This document shows positions 21,928 through 32,055 of a DNA stretch of 64,000 bases, in pieces. Origin of the DNA: Nostoc sp. FACHB-280 (GTDB lineage: Bacteria > Cyanobacteriota > Cyanobacteriia > Cyanobacteriales > Nostocaceae); assembly GCF_014697615.1 (NCBI RefSeq), contig NZ_JACJSD010000006.1, forward strand, positions 178,717 through 242,716, in the 5' to 3' direction. Both the position numbers and the translations under genes were made by a program. The first letter of the stretch is position 1; each line of letters opens with the position of its first letter. The notes under the pieces were generated by a model. The model was not told where the DNA came from, ran no database searches, and worked only from the letters and a program-made list of their open reading frames with translations.

Positions 21928-22344
21928 ATGATTACACCAATGCGTATATTTGTTTTAATTTTTAATGCTCACACAGACAACGAAGGGATTCACACAGTGC
22001 GAGTTGGCGATCGCAATAAAATTCTCATGTTTGAGTCAGAAGACGATGCTCTGCGCTTCGCCCTGATGTTAGAAGCTCAGGATTTTCCAACACCAACAGT
22101 CGAAGCGATCGATTCAGAAGAAATCAAGGAATTTTGCGAAAGTGCTGGTTACGACTGGGAAATCGTTCCCGAAAATAGTGATTTAATCATACCCCCAGAA
22201 CTCAACGTCGAGGAAACCGACTGGGAAGCAGAAGCCGCCAACAATGATAGTGATTATCCAGAACAAGTTCCACCCGCCGCAGAAACAGAATTTTCTGAGT
22301 CGGAACTCGACAGTATTCGCCGCAAACTAGAAGGATTATTGTAG
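21928..22344 (+). CDS. DUF3110 domain protein
   Basis: A 138-residue acidic protein. The N-terminal 90 residues match the DUF3110 pattern: MRIFVLIFNAHTDNEGIHTV, an FESEDDALRFALMLEAQDFP helix and EEIKEFCESAGYDWEIVP. The remaining tail is Glu/Asp-rich with a final helix (SELDSIRRKLEGLL). The family occurs in cyanobacteria and plastid lineages; function is unknown. The methionine at residue 5 (21940) fits the usual family start better than that at 21928. murQ follows 84 bp downstream on the same strand, so the two may be cotranscribed. Confidence 0.85.
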   Translation: MITPMRIFVLIFNAHTDNEGIHTVRVGDRNKILMFESEDDALRFALMLEAQDFPTPTVEAIDSEEIKEFCESAGYDWEIVPENSDLIIPPELNVEETDWEAEAANNDSDYPEQVPPAAETEFSESELDSIRRKLEGLL

Positions 22345-22427
22345 TTAGTTATTGCTGATGAGTCATTGGTCATTGTTTACTGACAAATGACTAATGACAA
22401 ATAACAAATAACGCAGGAAACAAAAAA

Positions 22428-23351
22428 ATGGCAGATTTGCAGGAACGCGGGCATCTTCTTACAGAACAAATCAATCCTCTCAGTCAAAATTTAGATCAAC
22501 TGAGTTCTTTAGAATTAGTAGAACTGTTTAATATAGAAGACCAAAAAGCAGTAGCCGCAGTAGCCGCAGCTAAAGTTGAATTAGCTCAAGCCATTGAAAA
22601 GACAGCAGAGCGACTACAGCAAGGCGGGCGCTTATTTTATATCGGTGCTGGCACCAGTGGTAGATTAGGCGTATTAGATGCAGCTGAATGTCCTCCTACT
22701 TTTTGTACACCTCCAGAATTAGTCCAGGGAATCATTGCTGGTGGTGCTGGCGCATTAGTCCGCAGTTCTGAGGATTTAGAAGACCGAGCCCAAGATGGCG
22801 AAGCTGCGATCGCTCAACGACATATCACCCAATTAGATGTAGTGGTGGGGATTACGGCTGGCGGAACAACCCCCTTTGTACATGGGGCGCTGAATGCGGC
22901 TCGTCAAAGAGGAGCCGTCACCATATTTATTGCCTGTGTGCCGCAAGAACAAGTTAGTATCGACGTTGATATTGATATTCGGTTGTTAACAGGGCCAGAA
23001 GTATTAGCCGGTTCAACTCGCTTAAAAGCTGGTACAGCCACCAAGCTGACTTTAAACATCTTGTCTACTGGGGTAATGGTGAAGCTGGGTAAGGTTTATG
23101 GTAATCGGATGGTGGATGTTGCTGTCACAAATCAAAAACTCCGCGATCGGGCTTTGCGAATTCTCCAAGACCTCACAGGCCTAAGTCGGGAAACTGCCGG
23201 TCTACTGCTAGAACGTAGTGGTAAATGGGTGAAACTCGCTTTGTTAATGCACTGGACTGGTTTAGAAAAACAAGCAGGCGATCAACTTTTATCAGAACAC
23301 CAAGGTAATCTGCGAGCCGCAGTAGCCAGCTACAACAACACTAAAGCCTGA
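22428..23351 (+). CDS. murQ: N-acetylmuramic acid 6-phosphate etherase
   Basis: A 307-residue protein with a SIS sugar-phosphate isomerase domain. Signatures are IGAGTSGRLGVLDAAECPPT, the acidic LVRSSEDLEDRAQDG segment that carries the catalytic glutamate region, VVGITAGGTTPFV, and the C-terminal NQKLRDRALRILQ. MurQ cleaves the lactyl ether of MurNAc-6-phosphate to GlcNAc-6-phosphate and lactate in peptidoglycan recycling. SD CAGGAA precedes the ATG. The length and motifs are complete. A 13-bp hairpin lies 38 nt behind the stop. Confidence 0.95.
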   Translation: MADLQERGHLLTEQINPLSQNLDQLSSLELVELFNIEDQKAVAAVAAAKVELAQAIEKTAERLQQGGRLFYIGAGTSGRLGVLDAAECPPTFCTPPELVQGIIAGGAGALVRSSEDLEDRAQDGEAAIAQRHITQLDVVVGITAGGTTPFVHGALNAARQRGAVTIFIACVPQEQVSIDVDIDIRLLTGPEVLAGSTRLKAGTATKLTLNILSTGVMVKLGKVYGNRMVDVAVTNQKLRDRALRILQDLTGLSRETAGLLLERSGKWVKLALLMHWTGLEKQAGDQLLSEHQGNLRAAVASYNNTKA

Positions 23352-23388
23352 GTATCGCAAAATTGCAAACTCAATTTTTCTGCAAAAT

Positions 23389-23423
23389 ATCTGGCTGCTA
23401 CTAGTTTTTGGTGGCAGTCAGAT
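23389..23423 (+). terminator. Hairpin after murQ, probable terminator
   Basis: Arms ATCTGGCTGCTAC (23389-23401) and GTGGCAGTCAGAT (23411-23423) pair over 13 bp with two G-T pairs; the loop contains a TTTTT tract. The T-run after the stem is short, so termination efficiency is uncertain. Confidence 0.5.
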
Positions 23424-24117
23424 GTTTGGCGATACGGACATTGCAATAGTCAGGCGATCGCTTAATAGCAGTAAAGCCAACTTCAAAGGTAAAACATCAA
23501 GAAACTACTATTCGCAAATCTTAGTTAAAAATCAAAAATTTGATTATAAGTTGATCAATCTTTAGTTGAATTGTCAACAAATTTGATACTATGTTCCGCC
23601 AATCTTATTATTCAATTTATTTTCTACCAATAAATAAAATTAGCTATTAGCTCAACCACATCTAGTTTGCCAATAAAAAATATTAAAAAATCTTGCGTAT
23701 TGGGCATTTTACTTGTTCTGTTTATGCAATTCTAATGTCTAACAGCTTACGAAATCATCCGATTTAGTTTTTCTAAAAAAATACCAAAAAAATAATCACA
23801 TTCATGATTGGTGCTACAGGTTACATTTAACATAAAAAATACACATAAGATACGCAAAGCCTTATATCAAAAGCTTTAGAAATTTATGAATATTAAGGAT
23901 TGTATTATAAAATTTAGTATTTACGTAGAATTACGAGTTTTTTATGATACTCAATAATTTATATTTCTTCTATTAGTTACGAGTTTTTTCTAGTACCAAT
24001 TACGCAAATATTAAGTTAACCTGAATCACATTGTGGTTCCTGCCTTATTTACGCAATTTCTCGGATATCGAGAAACCGAGCGAGTTTAGTGTTCCCTATT
24101 GAGTTCAGGATTTTTTC
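23424..24117. other. Long AT-rich spacer upstream of the GH30-like gene
   Basis: About 690 bp without a credible ORF. It contains a near-direct repeat ATTACGAGTTTTTTATGATAC / GTTACGAGTTTTTTCTAGTAC (about 23930 and 23977) roughly 47 bp apart, and a GATATCGAGAAACCGAGCGAG segment near 24063. This is the likely control region of the glycosidase; the paired repeats could be regulator sites. Confidence 0.4.
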
Positions 24118-25575
24118 ATGACTAAAGTTAGTTCTTTGTTGTGTTCCTTAGTAGCGTCTGCTGCACTTTTGGGACAAACATTTTCTAGTGCATTAGCAAT
24201 TACTCCCATTAACATCACAGTTAAATCAGGAGCAAGACAAACATTTCAGGGGTTAGGATTTAGCTCAACAGTTAATGGCAGCAATAGATATGCAAAGCTC
24301 ACACAATCACAAAAAAATACACTACAGAAATTAGTGTGTAATGATGCCAAATTCAAGATTGTCAGACTATGGTTTGAAGTGAATAAATACTCACCTCAAC
24401 CTGGCATTGAGAACATGGCTGTATTTGTAAATCCTCATGTAAAGTCAGGATTTATTGCTGATGCCTTAGCAAATGGATGTACTACGTTGCTATTGGCACC
24501 TAATTCTGTACCACCATATATGAAGTCTGAAGATAGTGTCTACATTAAAGATACAGAAATATTCAATTACGCTACTCTTCTAGCCAACTTCATATATCGT
24601 CTGAAACAAGAGTATGGAGTCAAAATTAACGCGACAGGCATATTAAACGAACCTAATGATACTCCCATCAAATTCAAAGATTCTCAATGGCCTGTGATGA
24701 TTACAGCACTGCGCCAAGAGTTGGATAACCGTAATTTAAAAGATGTCAAAATAGTTACACCAGAGTTAGCAAATGCCGATAGCATAGCTGTTCGCATCAT
24801 TAAAGCTATCAAAAATAACCCCGAAGCTTGGCAAGCATTAGCCGCTATTTCCACCCATTCCTATAACATGGCCGCCGCACCCTGGATCAGCTCGCTAATT
24901 GAAGGAACAGATAAAGAATATTGGATTACAGAAGTTGGTACTAATGGCCCAGAAGAACCCGGAGATGCCCTGAAAGCTGCTTCTGCCGCTTCTCGGTTCC
25001 TCAATGATATGAACAATCGGGTAACTCACTGGATTTGGTTTATTGGACATGCACAATCACATACAGAAGATAACTCTACAAGGTTAATTCCTTACACTAT
25101 TAGTCCGTTTCAATATCAACTGTTCCAGAAATATCATTACTTAAAACAACTAACCCGCACCTTTGATACAGGAGCGGTATTCCGAAAAAGCTATAGCTCT
25201 CTAGAAAAAGACATGACCTGGAGTTCTGGCAAAAAGCCTCGTATTACCGTAGCTAGTGCCAAAAATCCCGATGGTTCTTGGGGAATTGGAATCAGTAATT
25301 ACACTTCTGATAAATTTTTCTATGCTCTTCCGGCTGGCTTGGGTTATCCCGAAGGTACATTAGTGAGCGATGCCCAATCAGGCCGTGCAGCAGAAACGTT
25401 TGCTGTTACAGTCTTTATTGAAGAACTGGCCCAAGCTGGTGACATCAAGATGAAGATATATCGTTCCAACAGCAATGTTAATAATGTCTATATAGGCTCT
25501 GCTGTGATGCGGAAAGGAACAGTGACTATTCCCAAAGTAGACAGTTTGGATCTTATCACTCTCCGCAGTCAGTGA
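24118..25575 (+). CDS. Secreted GH30-like glycoside hydrolase
   Basis: A 485-residue protein with a signal peptide (MTKVSSLLCSLVASAALLGQ, cleavage near residue 27). A clan GH-A barrel follows, with the opening VKSGARQTFQGLGFSSTVNG typical of GH30-type enzymes (xylanase and glucosylceramidase relatives). The likely acid/base is E178 in GILNEPND and the nucleophile is E272 in YWITEVGTNG; the C-terminal 120 residues form the side beta domain. It should hydrolyse an external polysaccharide or glycolipid. It lies 18 kb from the far end of the polysaccharide locus but close to its last genes, so a role in matrix turnover is plausible; specificity is unknown. Confidence 0.8.
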   Translation: MTKVSSLLCSLVASAALLGQTFSSALAITPINITVKSGARQTFQGLGFSSTVNGSNRYAKLTQSQKNTLQKLVCNDAKFKIVRLWFEVNKYSPQPGIENMAVFVNPHVKSGFIADALANGCTTLLLAPNSVPPYMKSEDSVYIKDTEIFNYATLLANFIYRLKQEYGVKINATGILNEPNDTPIKFKDSQWPVMITALRQELDNRNLKDVKIVTPELANADSIAVRIIKAIKNNPEAWQALAAISTHSYNMAAAPWISSLIEGTDKEYWITEVGTNGPEEPGDALKAASAASRFLNDMNNRVTHWIWFIGHAQSHTEDNSTRLIPYTISPFQYQLFQKYHYLKQLTRTFDTGAVFRKSYSSLEKDMTWSSGKKPRITVASAKNPDGSWGIGISNYTSDKFFYALPAGLGYPEGTLVSDAQSGRAAETFAVTVFIEELAQAGDIKMKIYRSNSNVNNVYIGSAVMRKGTVTIPKVDSLDLITLRSQ

Positions 25576-25772
25576 TTGACAAAATAGCATTTGTTATCCT
25601 CAACAACTAAGTTAGCCAATCATTCACTTAATTGCCAGTTGTAAAATACCATTTCAATTATCAACACTTTAGCTAGAGTAAATTCTAGCTATTTTTTTCT
25701 CTATCAATCCTAAATAAAATATAATTAATATACATATTCACATTCATCATAACATATTAATCCTGAGACTGT

Positions 25773-27011
25773 ATGAACACGACTTTATTAGAAAATCATC
25801 TGACTCATGAACTAGAACTATTAATTTGTTGTTCTCGTACTTGTATAAACGAAAAAAACTTAATTAGAATCCAAAACTTATTACAAAAGCCAATCAATTG
25901 GGACTATCTACTAGAACTTGCTGCTTACCACAAAGTTTTACCACTATTATTTATTAACCTGAGTAAAATTGAGTCTCAAGCTATTCCTCATAATATCTTC
26001 AGTACACTACAAAAATATTATTACCTTAATACACAACATAGCCTGTTAATGGCTAGTAAACTGGTCAATATATTAAATATTTTCACTGAAAATAACATTC
26101 CTGTTGTTCCCTTTAAAGGGCCAATTTTAGCTACCGTAGCTTACGGCGATATATCGCGCCGAACTTTTGGAGATTTGGATCTGCTTGTGCATCAAGAGGA
26201 CTTTCTCAAAACTAAACAAGTTTTAATCAATCAAGGATTTGAGCCATACGCAGATAGCAATGAACAAGAAGCCGCTTATCTTAAATCTCTCAATAGTCAA
26301 GATGAAGAAGCGTATTTGCGTTCTCATTGGGAACTACATCTAATTAATCGAAAAGAGCAAGTTACCTTAGATGTCCATCAAGGAGTTTTATCTAAAAAAT
26401 TCTCTCTACCCTATAGTTCAGAATGGATATGGAATGACACAATAAAAATAAATTTTGCTGGTAAACAAATACTCAGCTTTTCTGCGGAAAATCTCATCAT
26501 TATTCTCTGTTCACAAGGAAGTAAAGACTGTTGGTTATATTTAAATAGAGTTTGCGACTTAGCTGAAGTAATTCATACTTATACTGATGTGAACTGGGAA
26601 AAAGTTTGGCAGTTAGCTATTGAACTAAAAATGACAATAATGCTACTTTTAGGACTTTCACTTGCTCATCATATCTTAGATGCTTCACTTCCAGAATTTA
26701 TTCTACAAGAGATAGAAATTAACTCATTAGTAAAGAATTTAACTTCTGAATTTATTCTCCAACTAACTCGTCCTGTCGCCGATGTGACCACACAGAGCCA
26801 ATTAAAATCTGCGCTTTTTCATCTAAAATTGATAGAACAACCTTGGGATAAAATCACATATTGTTTTGAAAATCTAATTGTGCCAACGATCGCAGATAAA
26901 AGTTGGATACGTCTACCAAAATTTTTATCATTTTTATACTATTTTTTAAGACCGGTACGCTTGATAACTAATGCTTCAATAAAATCTCAAAACAATAGAC
27001 ATCTTGCATAA
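25773..27011 (+). CDS. Nucleotidyltransferase-fold protein (NTP_transf_5 family)
   Basis: A 412-residue protein. The central motif VVPFKGPILATVAYGDISRRTFGDLDLLVHQED has the shape of the PF14907 family: a Gly-rich turn followed by a DxD-type metal-binding pair (GDLDLLV). Flanking helical segments are Leu-rich. Members are often next to polysaccharide or lasso-peptide-like loci; the reaction is unknown. It precedes the polysaccharide locus but is transcribed towards it, ending convergently with the 27176 gene. No signal peptide. Confidence 0.78.
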   Translation: MNTTLLENHLTHELELLICCSRTCINEKNLIRIQNLLQKPINWDYLLELAAYHKVLPLLFINLSKIESQAIPHNIFSTLQKYYYLNTQHSLLMASKLVNILNIFTENNIPVVPFKGPILATVAYGDISRRTFGDLDLLVHQEDFLKTKQVLINQGFEPYADSNEQEAAYLKSLNSQDEEAYLRSHWELHLINRKEQVTLDVHQGVLSKKFSLPYSSEWIWNDTIKINFAGKQILSFSAENLIIILCSQGSKDCWLYLNRVCDLAEVIHTYTDVNWEKVWQLAIELKMTIMLLLGLSLAHHILDASLPEFILQEIEINSLVKNLTSEFILQLTRPVADVTTQSQLKSALFHLKLIEQPWDKITYCFENLIVPTIADKSWIRLPKFLSFLYYFLRPVRLITNASIKSQNNRHLA

Positions 27012-27175
27012 ATCAGATTATGACTACTAAACAAGCGAATTTTCTGTTACTCTTTGCGTCTTTGCGCGAGACTTAAAATTCGTGTTTTATAACATTCGTG
27101 TAAGAGGTCTAATACACGTCAATAAAGATTGACACAACTATTAAAAATTTACTATTCAAGCAAGTTCCTATTTAC

Positions 27176-27949
27176 TTATTGCCATTGCTTGGATAAACGA
27201 TTTTTTAGTTTATAAATTAAATGCTTAGGTTTTCGTAGAAAAGCAGGAGTTTTTAATAAATTAATAAAAATATTAATATCTTTATCACCAAATTCAAAAG
27301 TTTTTATACCGTATTTTATCACTAAGTTAGTTATGATAGATTGATCATTTCTATGTTTTTTAAATCCAGGTAAATTTGGCAAACCACAAGTATTTGGTAA
27401 ACTTTGAGAGGCAATTCTCTCGTCTAAATTATATTGCAGCCACTCATTAACAAAATTTATGACAAAATCATTTTTTTGCAATAGCATCCATGTTGCTTGT
27501 ATTTGTCGGGCTTCATGATATTTAACTTCCTCACAATTCATATAAACAAAAGTATCTCTTTTAGTCCAATGAGAATTTTTAAATCTCACTTGATGGAACA
27601 CAGTACCATTGTTACTAATACATAAGTCTATCAAGGGTTGCACAGATTGTCTAATACCCCAAGTTCCACAATCATAGTAAAATAGAATATCTCCATATTC
27701 TATTTTTTTAAGTAATTCAGCAATAATATATGATTTAAAAACATAACCATTTTCACTAGATGGTTTATCTAAATATTCTTTATGTTTAGCATAAAAGTCT
27801 GTTTTGATAAGGTCTTTAGCTTCCCAAGAAACAATATTGTTAATACCCTGTTCTCTAGCAGTTTTGTTCAGGTTTAGCTGATTTTGTCGATAAACTCCAC
27901 CTTTTCTGTTGAATCTATCATCTGAATAGTTTAGAAGATAAAATTTCAT
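27176..27949 (-). CDS. Putative glycosyltransferase-like protein, last gene of the polysaccharide locus
   Basis: A 257-residue protein. The segment GDILFYYDCGTW resembles the nucleotide-sugar and metal-binding site of small GT-A-type transferases, and KKHRNDQSIITNLVIKYGIK is typical of uncharacterised cyanobacterial and capsule-locus proteins in which a final DQ motif contacts the acceptor. There is no signal peptide. It is 60 bp downstream of a GT4 gene on the same strand, so it is probably cotranscribed. Very AT-rich (A/T-biased codons), unlike the nif genes, which may mean it was acquired. Confidence 0.6.
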   Translation of the reverse strand: MKFYLLNYSDDRFNRKGGVYRQNQLNLNKTAREQGINNIVSWEAKDLIKTDFYAKHKEYLDKPSSENGYVFKSYIIAELLKKIEYGDILFYYDCGTWGIRQSVQPLIDLCISNNGTVFHQVRFKNSHWTKRDTFVYMNCEEVKYHEARQIQATWMLLQKNDFVINFVNEWLQYNLDERIASQSLPNTCGLPNLPGFKKHRNDQSIITNLVIKYGIKTFEFGDKDINIFINLLKTPAFLRKPKHLIYKLKNRLSKQWQ

Positions 27950-28009
27950 AATTTCCTACGTACTGATTTTCAATAATCAATTTTATACAAATATTTATGA
28001 GCATTTGAA

Positions 28010-29194
28010 TCAAAAATCTTGCGTAAAATTTTTGTAAATTGACATTAATTGTTGATAATTTACTTCTGAAGTATATTTAGATTCATATATAGAATAAGCA
28101 GTTTCTCCAAAAATATTCATACTTTCAGGATGGGTTATTGCCCAATTTATTTTATCAGCTAAATCCTGTAAATTTCCTGCTTCAAAATGTAATCCAGTGA
28201 GGTGATCTTCTACTATTTCTGCAAGACTACCTAACTTAGAAGCTAGTACAGGTAAACTAGATGCGAATGCTTCAATTATTGTTAATGGAAAACCTTCATA
28301 CCAAATTGAAGGAAAAACTAAAAATTTAGCTCTCTGCATTAATTTCATCACTACTAATTTATCTTGATATCCCAAAAATTCGACTAGATTTGCATAGCCT
28401 GCTGTTTGAACTTTTTTCTGCAAAACTTGACGCAGTGGCCCATCACCGACAATTTTTAATGGTGTAGATATATGATTTTTGATATAAGCATCAATTAGAA
28501 CAGAAACTCCTTTTTCTTCTGATAGTCTGCCAACAAATAGTAAGTAATTATCACGTTGAATATGTGAATCTAACTTATTTGGCTGAAAAACAAAATTTGG
28601 TTTAATATAAATTTTATCTGCTGGGAGTCCAGCTTGAATCATTTTTTCTTTTTGAAATTGAGTCAAAACAATATAAGCATTTACTTTCTTATGCCAAGTA
28701 CCTGTTAATTTATGCCATGTAGTCATTGCTGCAACCACAGAACTTTGAAGATGAGAGTTACGATAACAGCTATGTACAACGCTAGACCAAGGTATTAATC
28801 TACCAATACAATCTTCACAGATTTTGCCATCTCGAAATGGCATTGCTTTAGGACAAGCTAGGCGATAATTGTGCAGTGTTTGGATGACAGGTACTCCAGC
28901 AGCATAACAAGCGTCATATACAGCAGGTGATAGTAACGGAAAAAAATTATGTACATGAACTATATCAGGAGAAAAACGTATTATCTCTGCTTGAACTAAT
29001 TGTTTAGATGGAAGTGAATATATTGCTCCTCCTGCTGCTGCTAGTGTATCCCACACATTTACTATATTCAGGTTGTTTTCTTCCAGTAAAATCACATCAT
29101 GCCCATTAGCCTCTAACAGATTTTTTTCAATCTGAACTACTTTATCTTCACCACCGGTTAATCGATAGCGATTGTGTAAGATTAACAGCTTCAT
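28010..29194 (-). CDS. GT4 family glycosyltransferase (copy A1 of a duplicated module)
   Basis: A 394-residue GT-B fold protein. The N-terminal domain begins MKLLILHNRYRLTGGEDKVV, with the GGE loop near residue 15. The C-terminal domain has the FVGRLSEEKGV hinge and the IWYEGFPLTIIEAFASSLPV retaining-transferase EX7E motif. It also holds a Cys cluster (CPKAMPFRDGKICEDC) shared with the homologue at 32056-33234. Probably adds a sugar to the lipid-linked polysaccharide unit at the inner face of the membrane. It lies 134 bp from the partner GT4 at 29328, and the pair mirrors 32056/33265. Confidence 0.9.
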   Translation of the reverse strand: MKLLILHNRYRLTGGEDKVVQIEKNLLEANGHDVILLEENNLNIVNVWDTLAAAGGAIYSLPSKQLVQAEIIRFSPDIVHVHNFFPLLSPAVYDACYAAGVPVIQTLHNYRLACPKAMPFRDGKICEDCIGRLIPWSSVVHSCYRNSHLQSSVVAAMTTWHKLTGTWHKKVNAYIVLTQFQKEKMIQAGLPADKIYIKPNFVFQPNKLDSHIQRDNYLLFVGRLSEEKGVSVLIDAYIKNHISTPLKIVGDGPLRQVLQKKVQTAGYANLVEFLGYQDKLVVMKLMQRAKFLVFPSIWYEGFPLTIIEAFASSLPVLASKLGSLAEIVEDHLTGLHFEAGNLQDLADKINWAITHPESMNIFGETAYSIYESKYTSEVNYQQLMSIYKNFTQDF

Positions 29195-29327
29195 GCTTTT
29201 TTCTGAACTGGTGGATATGAACTCATACTATTAAGTTAAAGAGTCAGATTTTGGGGATGAGGGATACACTGATAAATATTTATTTGAACTTTATTTATAT
29301 ATGAATATTCTATAAAACAAACAGCAG

Positions 29328-30584
29328 TTAGGGAAAATTTGCTAGTTTTTCCTGTACACAAATTTGTTTATAAGATTGAGCAAAAAATAATGCTTTAAAT
29401 TCCCAACTAAACACCTCTCTAACTCTCTTTTGTCCAGCCTCGCCCATGTTTGATCTTAATTTTGCATCTGCAACCAAACGCATCATTGCTTGAGCAATGT
29501 CTTTGACAGCTTGTTCTGGTGTATTTGCTAGGATTTTAAAACCAGTTGCTTCAGTAATTTGAAGTGCTGGCCCTCCTAGATTTAAGCAAATGACTGGTAA
29601 ACCTAGTGACATCGCTTCTAAACAGACTAATCCCCCAGAATCATGCAAACTTGGGTGAACTAATACATGAGAGTCTTTTATTTTACTTAAGGTTTGCTCA
29701 CGAGACAAACTACCCCAAAATTTGACTTGTTTTTCAATACCTAGTTCTTGGGTGAGCTTTTCCAAGTTTTTTCGCTCAGATCCTTCTCCTACAACCCAAT
29801 ACTCAGAATTAGATATATTTGCTTTGGCAAATGCTAATAATCCTAAATGAAATCCTTTCCAATGCAATAATCTACCTACGCTGATAAACCTGAAAATAAT
29901 AGATTGATGGGATGGAGATGTTTTTGCATAATTCACTAATTCTTCTTGAGATATACCAAGCTGAGAATATACTTGAACATTTTTTGCCCCTAAACATCGT
30001 AACTTTTTAGCTGTATCCTCAGTTGTAGCCCAAGCGGCAACACTGCGTCGTGCTGTTAAGCGGACAAAAGGATCACAATCTCCAATTAAGCAAGCTATAT
30101 TTCTCAGTAACTCATATATTTTGCTTTGAAAGTTTAAACCTGACAAAAAATTTTTGGGAGTTAATTCTCCTCCACCCACAGGCCCCCAGATAAAAGGAAT
30201 GGGTAAAAAACAAAGAAAAGACGGACTATTATATTTGACGTAAGTGATATGATGCACAATGTCAAAGCAAATTTGCTGATGAAGCGTTCTGCTAACAAAG
30301 TAAGCCGTAATTTGCCATAAATAGTAGTGAAGATAAACCCACTTTTGAGTGGATTTTCCTTTCTGGTTCCAATCTATCATTAAACCAAAAGGATCTAAAT
30401 AAATAAAGTTGAGATTAGATAGTGGCTTGCGTGCTAATTCTGCTTCAATGGCGAGGCGGTGACAGTGAGAAGTTAAAACCCAAATCTGATGATATTTGCT
30501 CACTTGTTGAGCAAAATTCCAACCTACACCTGGTTCAGAACCTTGGCCTGGTTCACAGGCGTATGCAGAAATCAGAATTTTCAT
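29328..30584 (-). CDS. GT4 family glycosyltransferase (copy B1 of the duplicated module)
   Basis: A 418-residue protein opening MKILISAYACEPGQGSEPGV, with an FIWGPVGGGE motif near residue 137 and the C-terminal HPSLHDSGGLVCLEAMSLGL EX7E-type donor site. Strongly similar in sequence and length to the 33265-34563 product, so the two derive from duplication. Expected to act on the polysaccharide repeat unit. It ends 134 bp before A1 starts and begins 24 bp after the wzy-like gene ends. Confidence 0.9.
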   Translation of the reverse strand: MKILISAYACEPGQGSEPGVGWNFAQQVSKYHQIWVLTSHCHRLAIEAELARKPLSNLNFIYLDPFGLMIDWNQKGKSTQKWVYLHYYLWQITAYFVSRTLHQQICFDIVHHITYVKYNSPSFLCFLPIPFIWGPVGGGELTPKNFLSGLNFQSKIYELLRNIACLIGDCDPFVRLTARRSVAAWATTEDTAKKLRCLGAKNVQVYSQLGISQEELVNYAKTSPSHQSIIFRFISVGRLLHWKGFHLGLLAFAKANISNSEYWVVGEGSERKNLEKLTQELGIEKQVKFWGSLSREQTLSKIKDSHVLVHPSLHDSGGLVCLEAMSLGLPVICLNLGGPALQITEATGFKILANTPEQAVKDIAQAMMRLVADAKLRSNMGEAGQKRVREVFSWEFKALFFAQSYKQICVQEKLANFP

Positions 30585-30607
30585 AATTATTAATTTGTAT
30601 AGAATAT

Positions 30608-31912
30608 TTATTCAGCTTCTGCATCAAAAAGCTGTGGATAACGTTTGTATATTTGTATTGCAGCTAAACCAATACCATACATTGTCCATAACCAAATGCC
30701 CCCTGTTGGGCCTTCAATAATTACTTCAAATGATGTAACAGTCATACTTGCTACCCAATAAGTAAGTAAAGTTAAAAATATACCAGACCATTTTGTCTGT
30801 CCCTTTTTCCTGCACTGTAAATATTTCGATAGTATGCTTCCAGCCCAACCTAATTGAATTATTAGCCAAAGAACAAAACCAGGAACACCAGTACGAGAAA
30901 GCACTGTAATATGACCATTGTGTGGACTACGCACAACACCACCACCTACTGGGTCAAAACCGGTACCAGCTCCCAAGTTAAAACCAAATCCTCGACCAGT
31001 CCAAAAATAATCGGAAAAAGTACTTTTAACAAGATAAGTCCACCATTCTAAGCGATATTCTTTTGAACCTTGTCTTTCATTATTGTCAACGAAAATACTT
31101 AATACTTTCTTAAGTAATGGTTCAAAAATCTCTGGATTTACAATTAAAGCTAATAGAATAATCAAAATGGTGATAGTTAAGATGCGCCAAATTTTACTAC
31201 TTTTATACTTGGCAAGTCCAACTACAAAAAAAGCATTGAGAAAGGCAAGTGTTCCTGAACGGTTTGAATTTATAACTACTATACCCAAGTTGACAAAAAA
31301 CATGAAGGTGAATAACAATGCGTGGAAATCTAGTAAGTTAGACCCAATAAAAAAAGCAATAATACCAGACAAATGAGTCATTGTATCTGCTGTTTTAGGA
31401 GAAATAATTCTAGCTCCTGCACCCGGTAAACTAGGTAATGGTATTGTTCTAGCAATCAACCATAAAAATGGAATTAGAAGAATAAAAATCCTACAAAATC
31501 GCTCATACTGAGCAACCATAAATAAAAATCGCTGTGGCTTACTAATTAGTAAGGTGGCAACGATTAGGGCAAAAAATATGTAGTACCATAAGGCTGCATC
31601 CCTTATGGCATCTAAGCCATATATGGGAAAGTACGGAATGGTATTGAGACAACACCACACCATAAATATAATTAAAAACCAAGCTTGGGGAAGTTTGAGC
31701 AGTTTTGGAATTGACTTGTTGATGCTTAAAGCAAACAATCCAAAAATAAGAGTAATTTCCCCGATATAAGCAGGCGCAACTCCAAAGTACGAAAATCCTC
31801 GCCCACACAAGGCATATCCCAATAGCACCCAACTATACCAGTTGAGAAACTTATCAGCTATGGAGGATTTTTCTGTATCATTTTTAAGATAAATACTTGT
31901 TTCATCGAGCAT
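30608..31912 (-). CDS. Wzy/O-antigen-ligase-type polymerase
   Basis: A 434-residue protein with about eleven membrane segments and one large outer loop near residues 285-340 that holds GRGFGFNLGAGTGFDPVGGG and VRSPHNGHITVLSRTGVPG. The SPHN-H motif is the usual mark of Wzy/WaaL-type enzymes, which polymerise or ligate lipid-linked oligosaccharides on the outer face of the membrane. It is the only such gene in the locus, so it is probably the polymerase. It is placed between the two copies of the duplicated GT4 pair. The assignment to polymerase rather than ligase is inference from context. Confidence 0.82.
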   Translation of the reverse strand: MLDETSIYLKNDTEKSSIADKFLNWYSWVLLGYALCGRGFSYFGVAPAYIGEITLIFGLFALSINKSIPKLLKLPQAWFLIIFMVWCCLNTIPYFPIYGLDAIRDAALWYYIFFALIVATLLISKPQRFLFMVAQYERFCRIFILLIPFLWLIARTIPLPSLPGAGARIISPKTADTMTHLSGIIAFFIGSNLLDFHALLFTFMFFVNLGIVVINSNRSGTLAFLNAFFVVGLAKYKSSKIWRILTITILIILLALIVNPEIFEPLLKKVLSIFVDNNERQGSKEYRLEWWTYLVKSTFSDYFWTGRGFGFNLGAGTGFDPVGGGVVRSPHNGHITVLSRTGVPGFVLWLIIQLGWAGSILSKYLQCRKKGQTKWSGIFLTLLTYWVASMTVTSFEVIIEGPTGGIWLWTMYGIGLAAIQIYKRYPQLFDAEAE

Positions 31913-32055
31913 AAGCTAATTGAGATATTATTGGTTGGTTTTAGAAAATTAAAAGGATTCAAATATACGTTTTAGGGCAAATATATTGTTCAAGGCAATG
32001 CAAATACTTTTATGTCGTATGAAAATAATGGTGATTTTTTTATAATTTAAATTAA

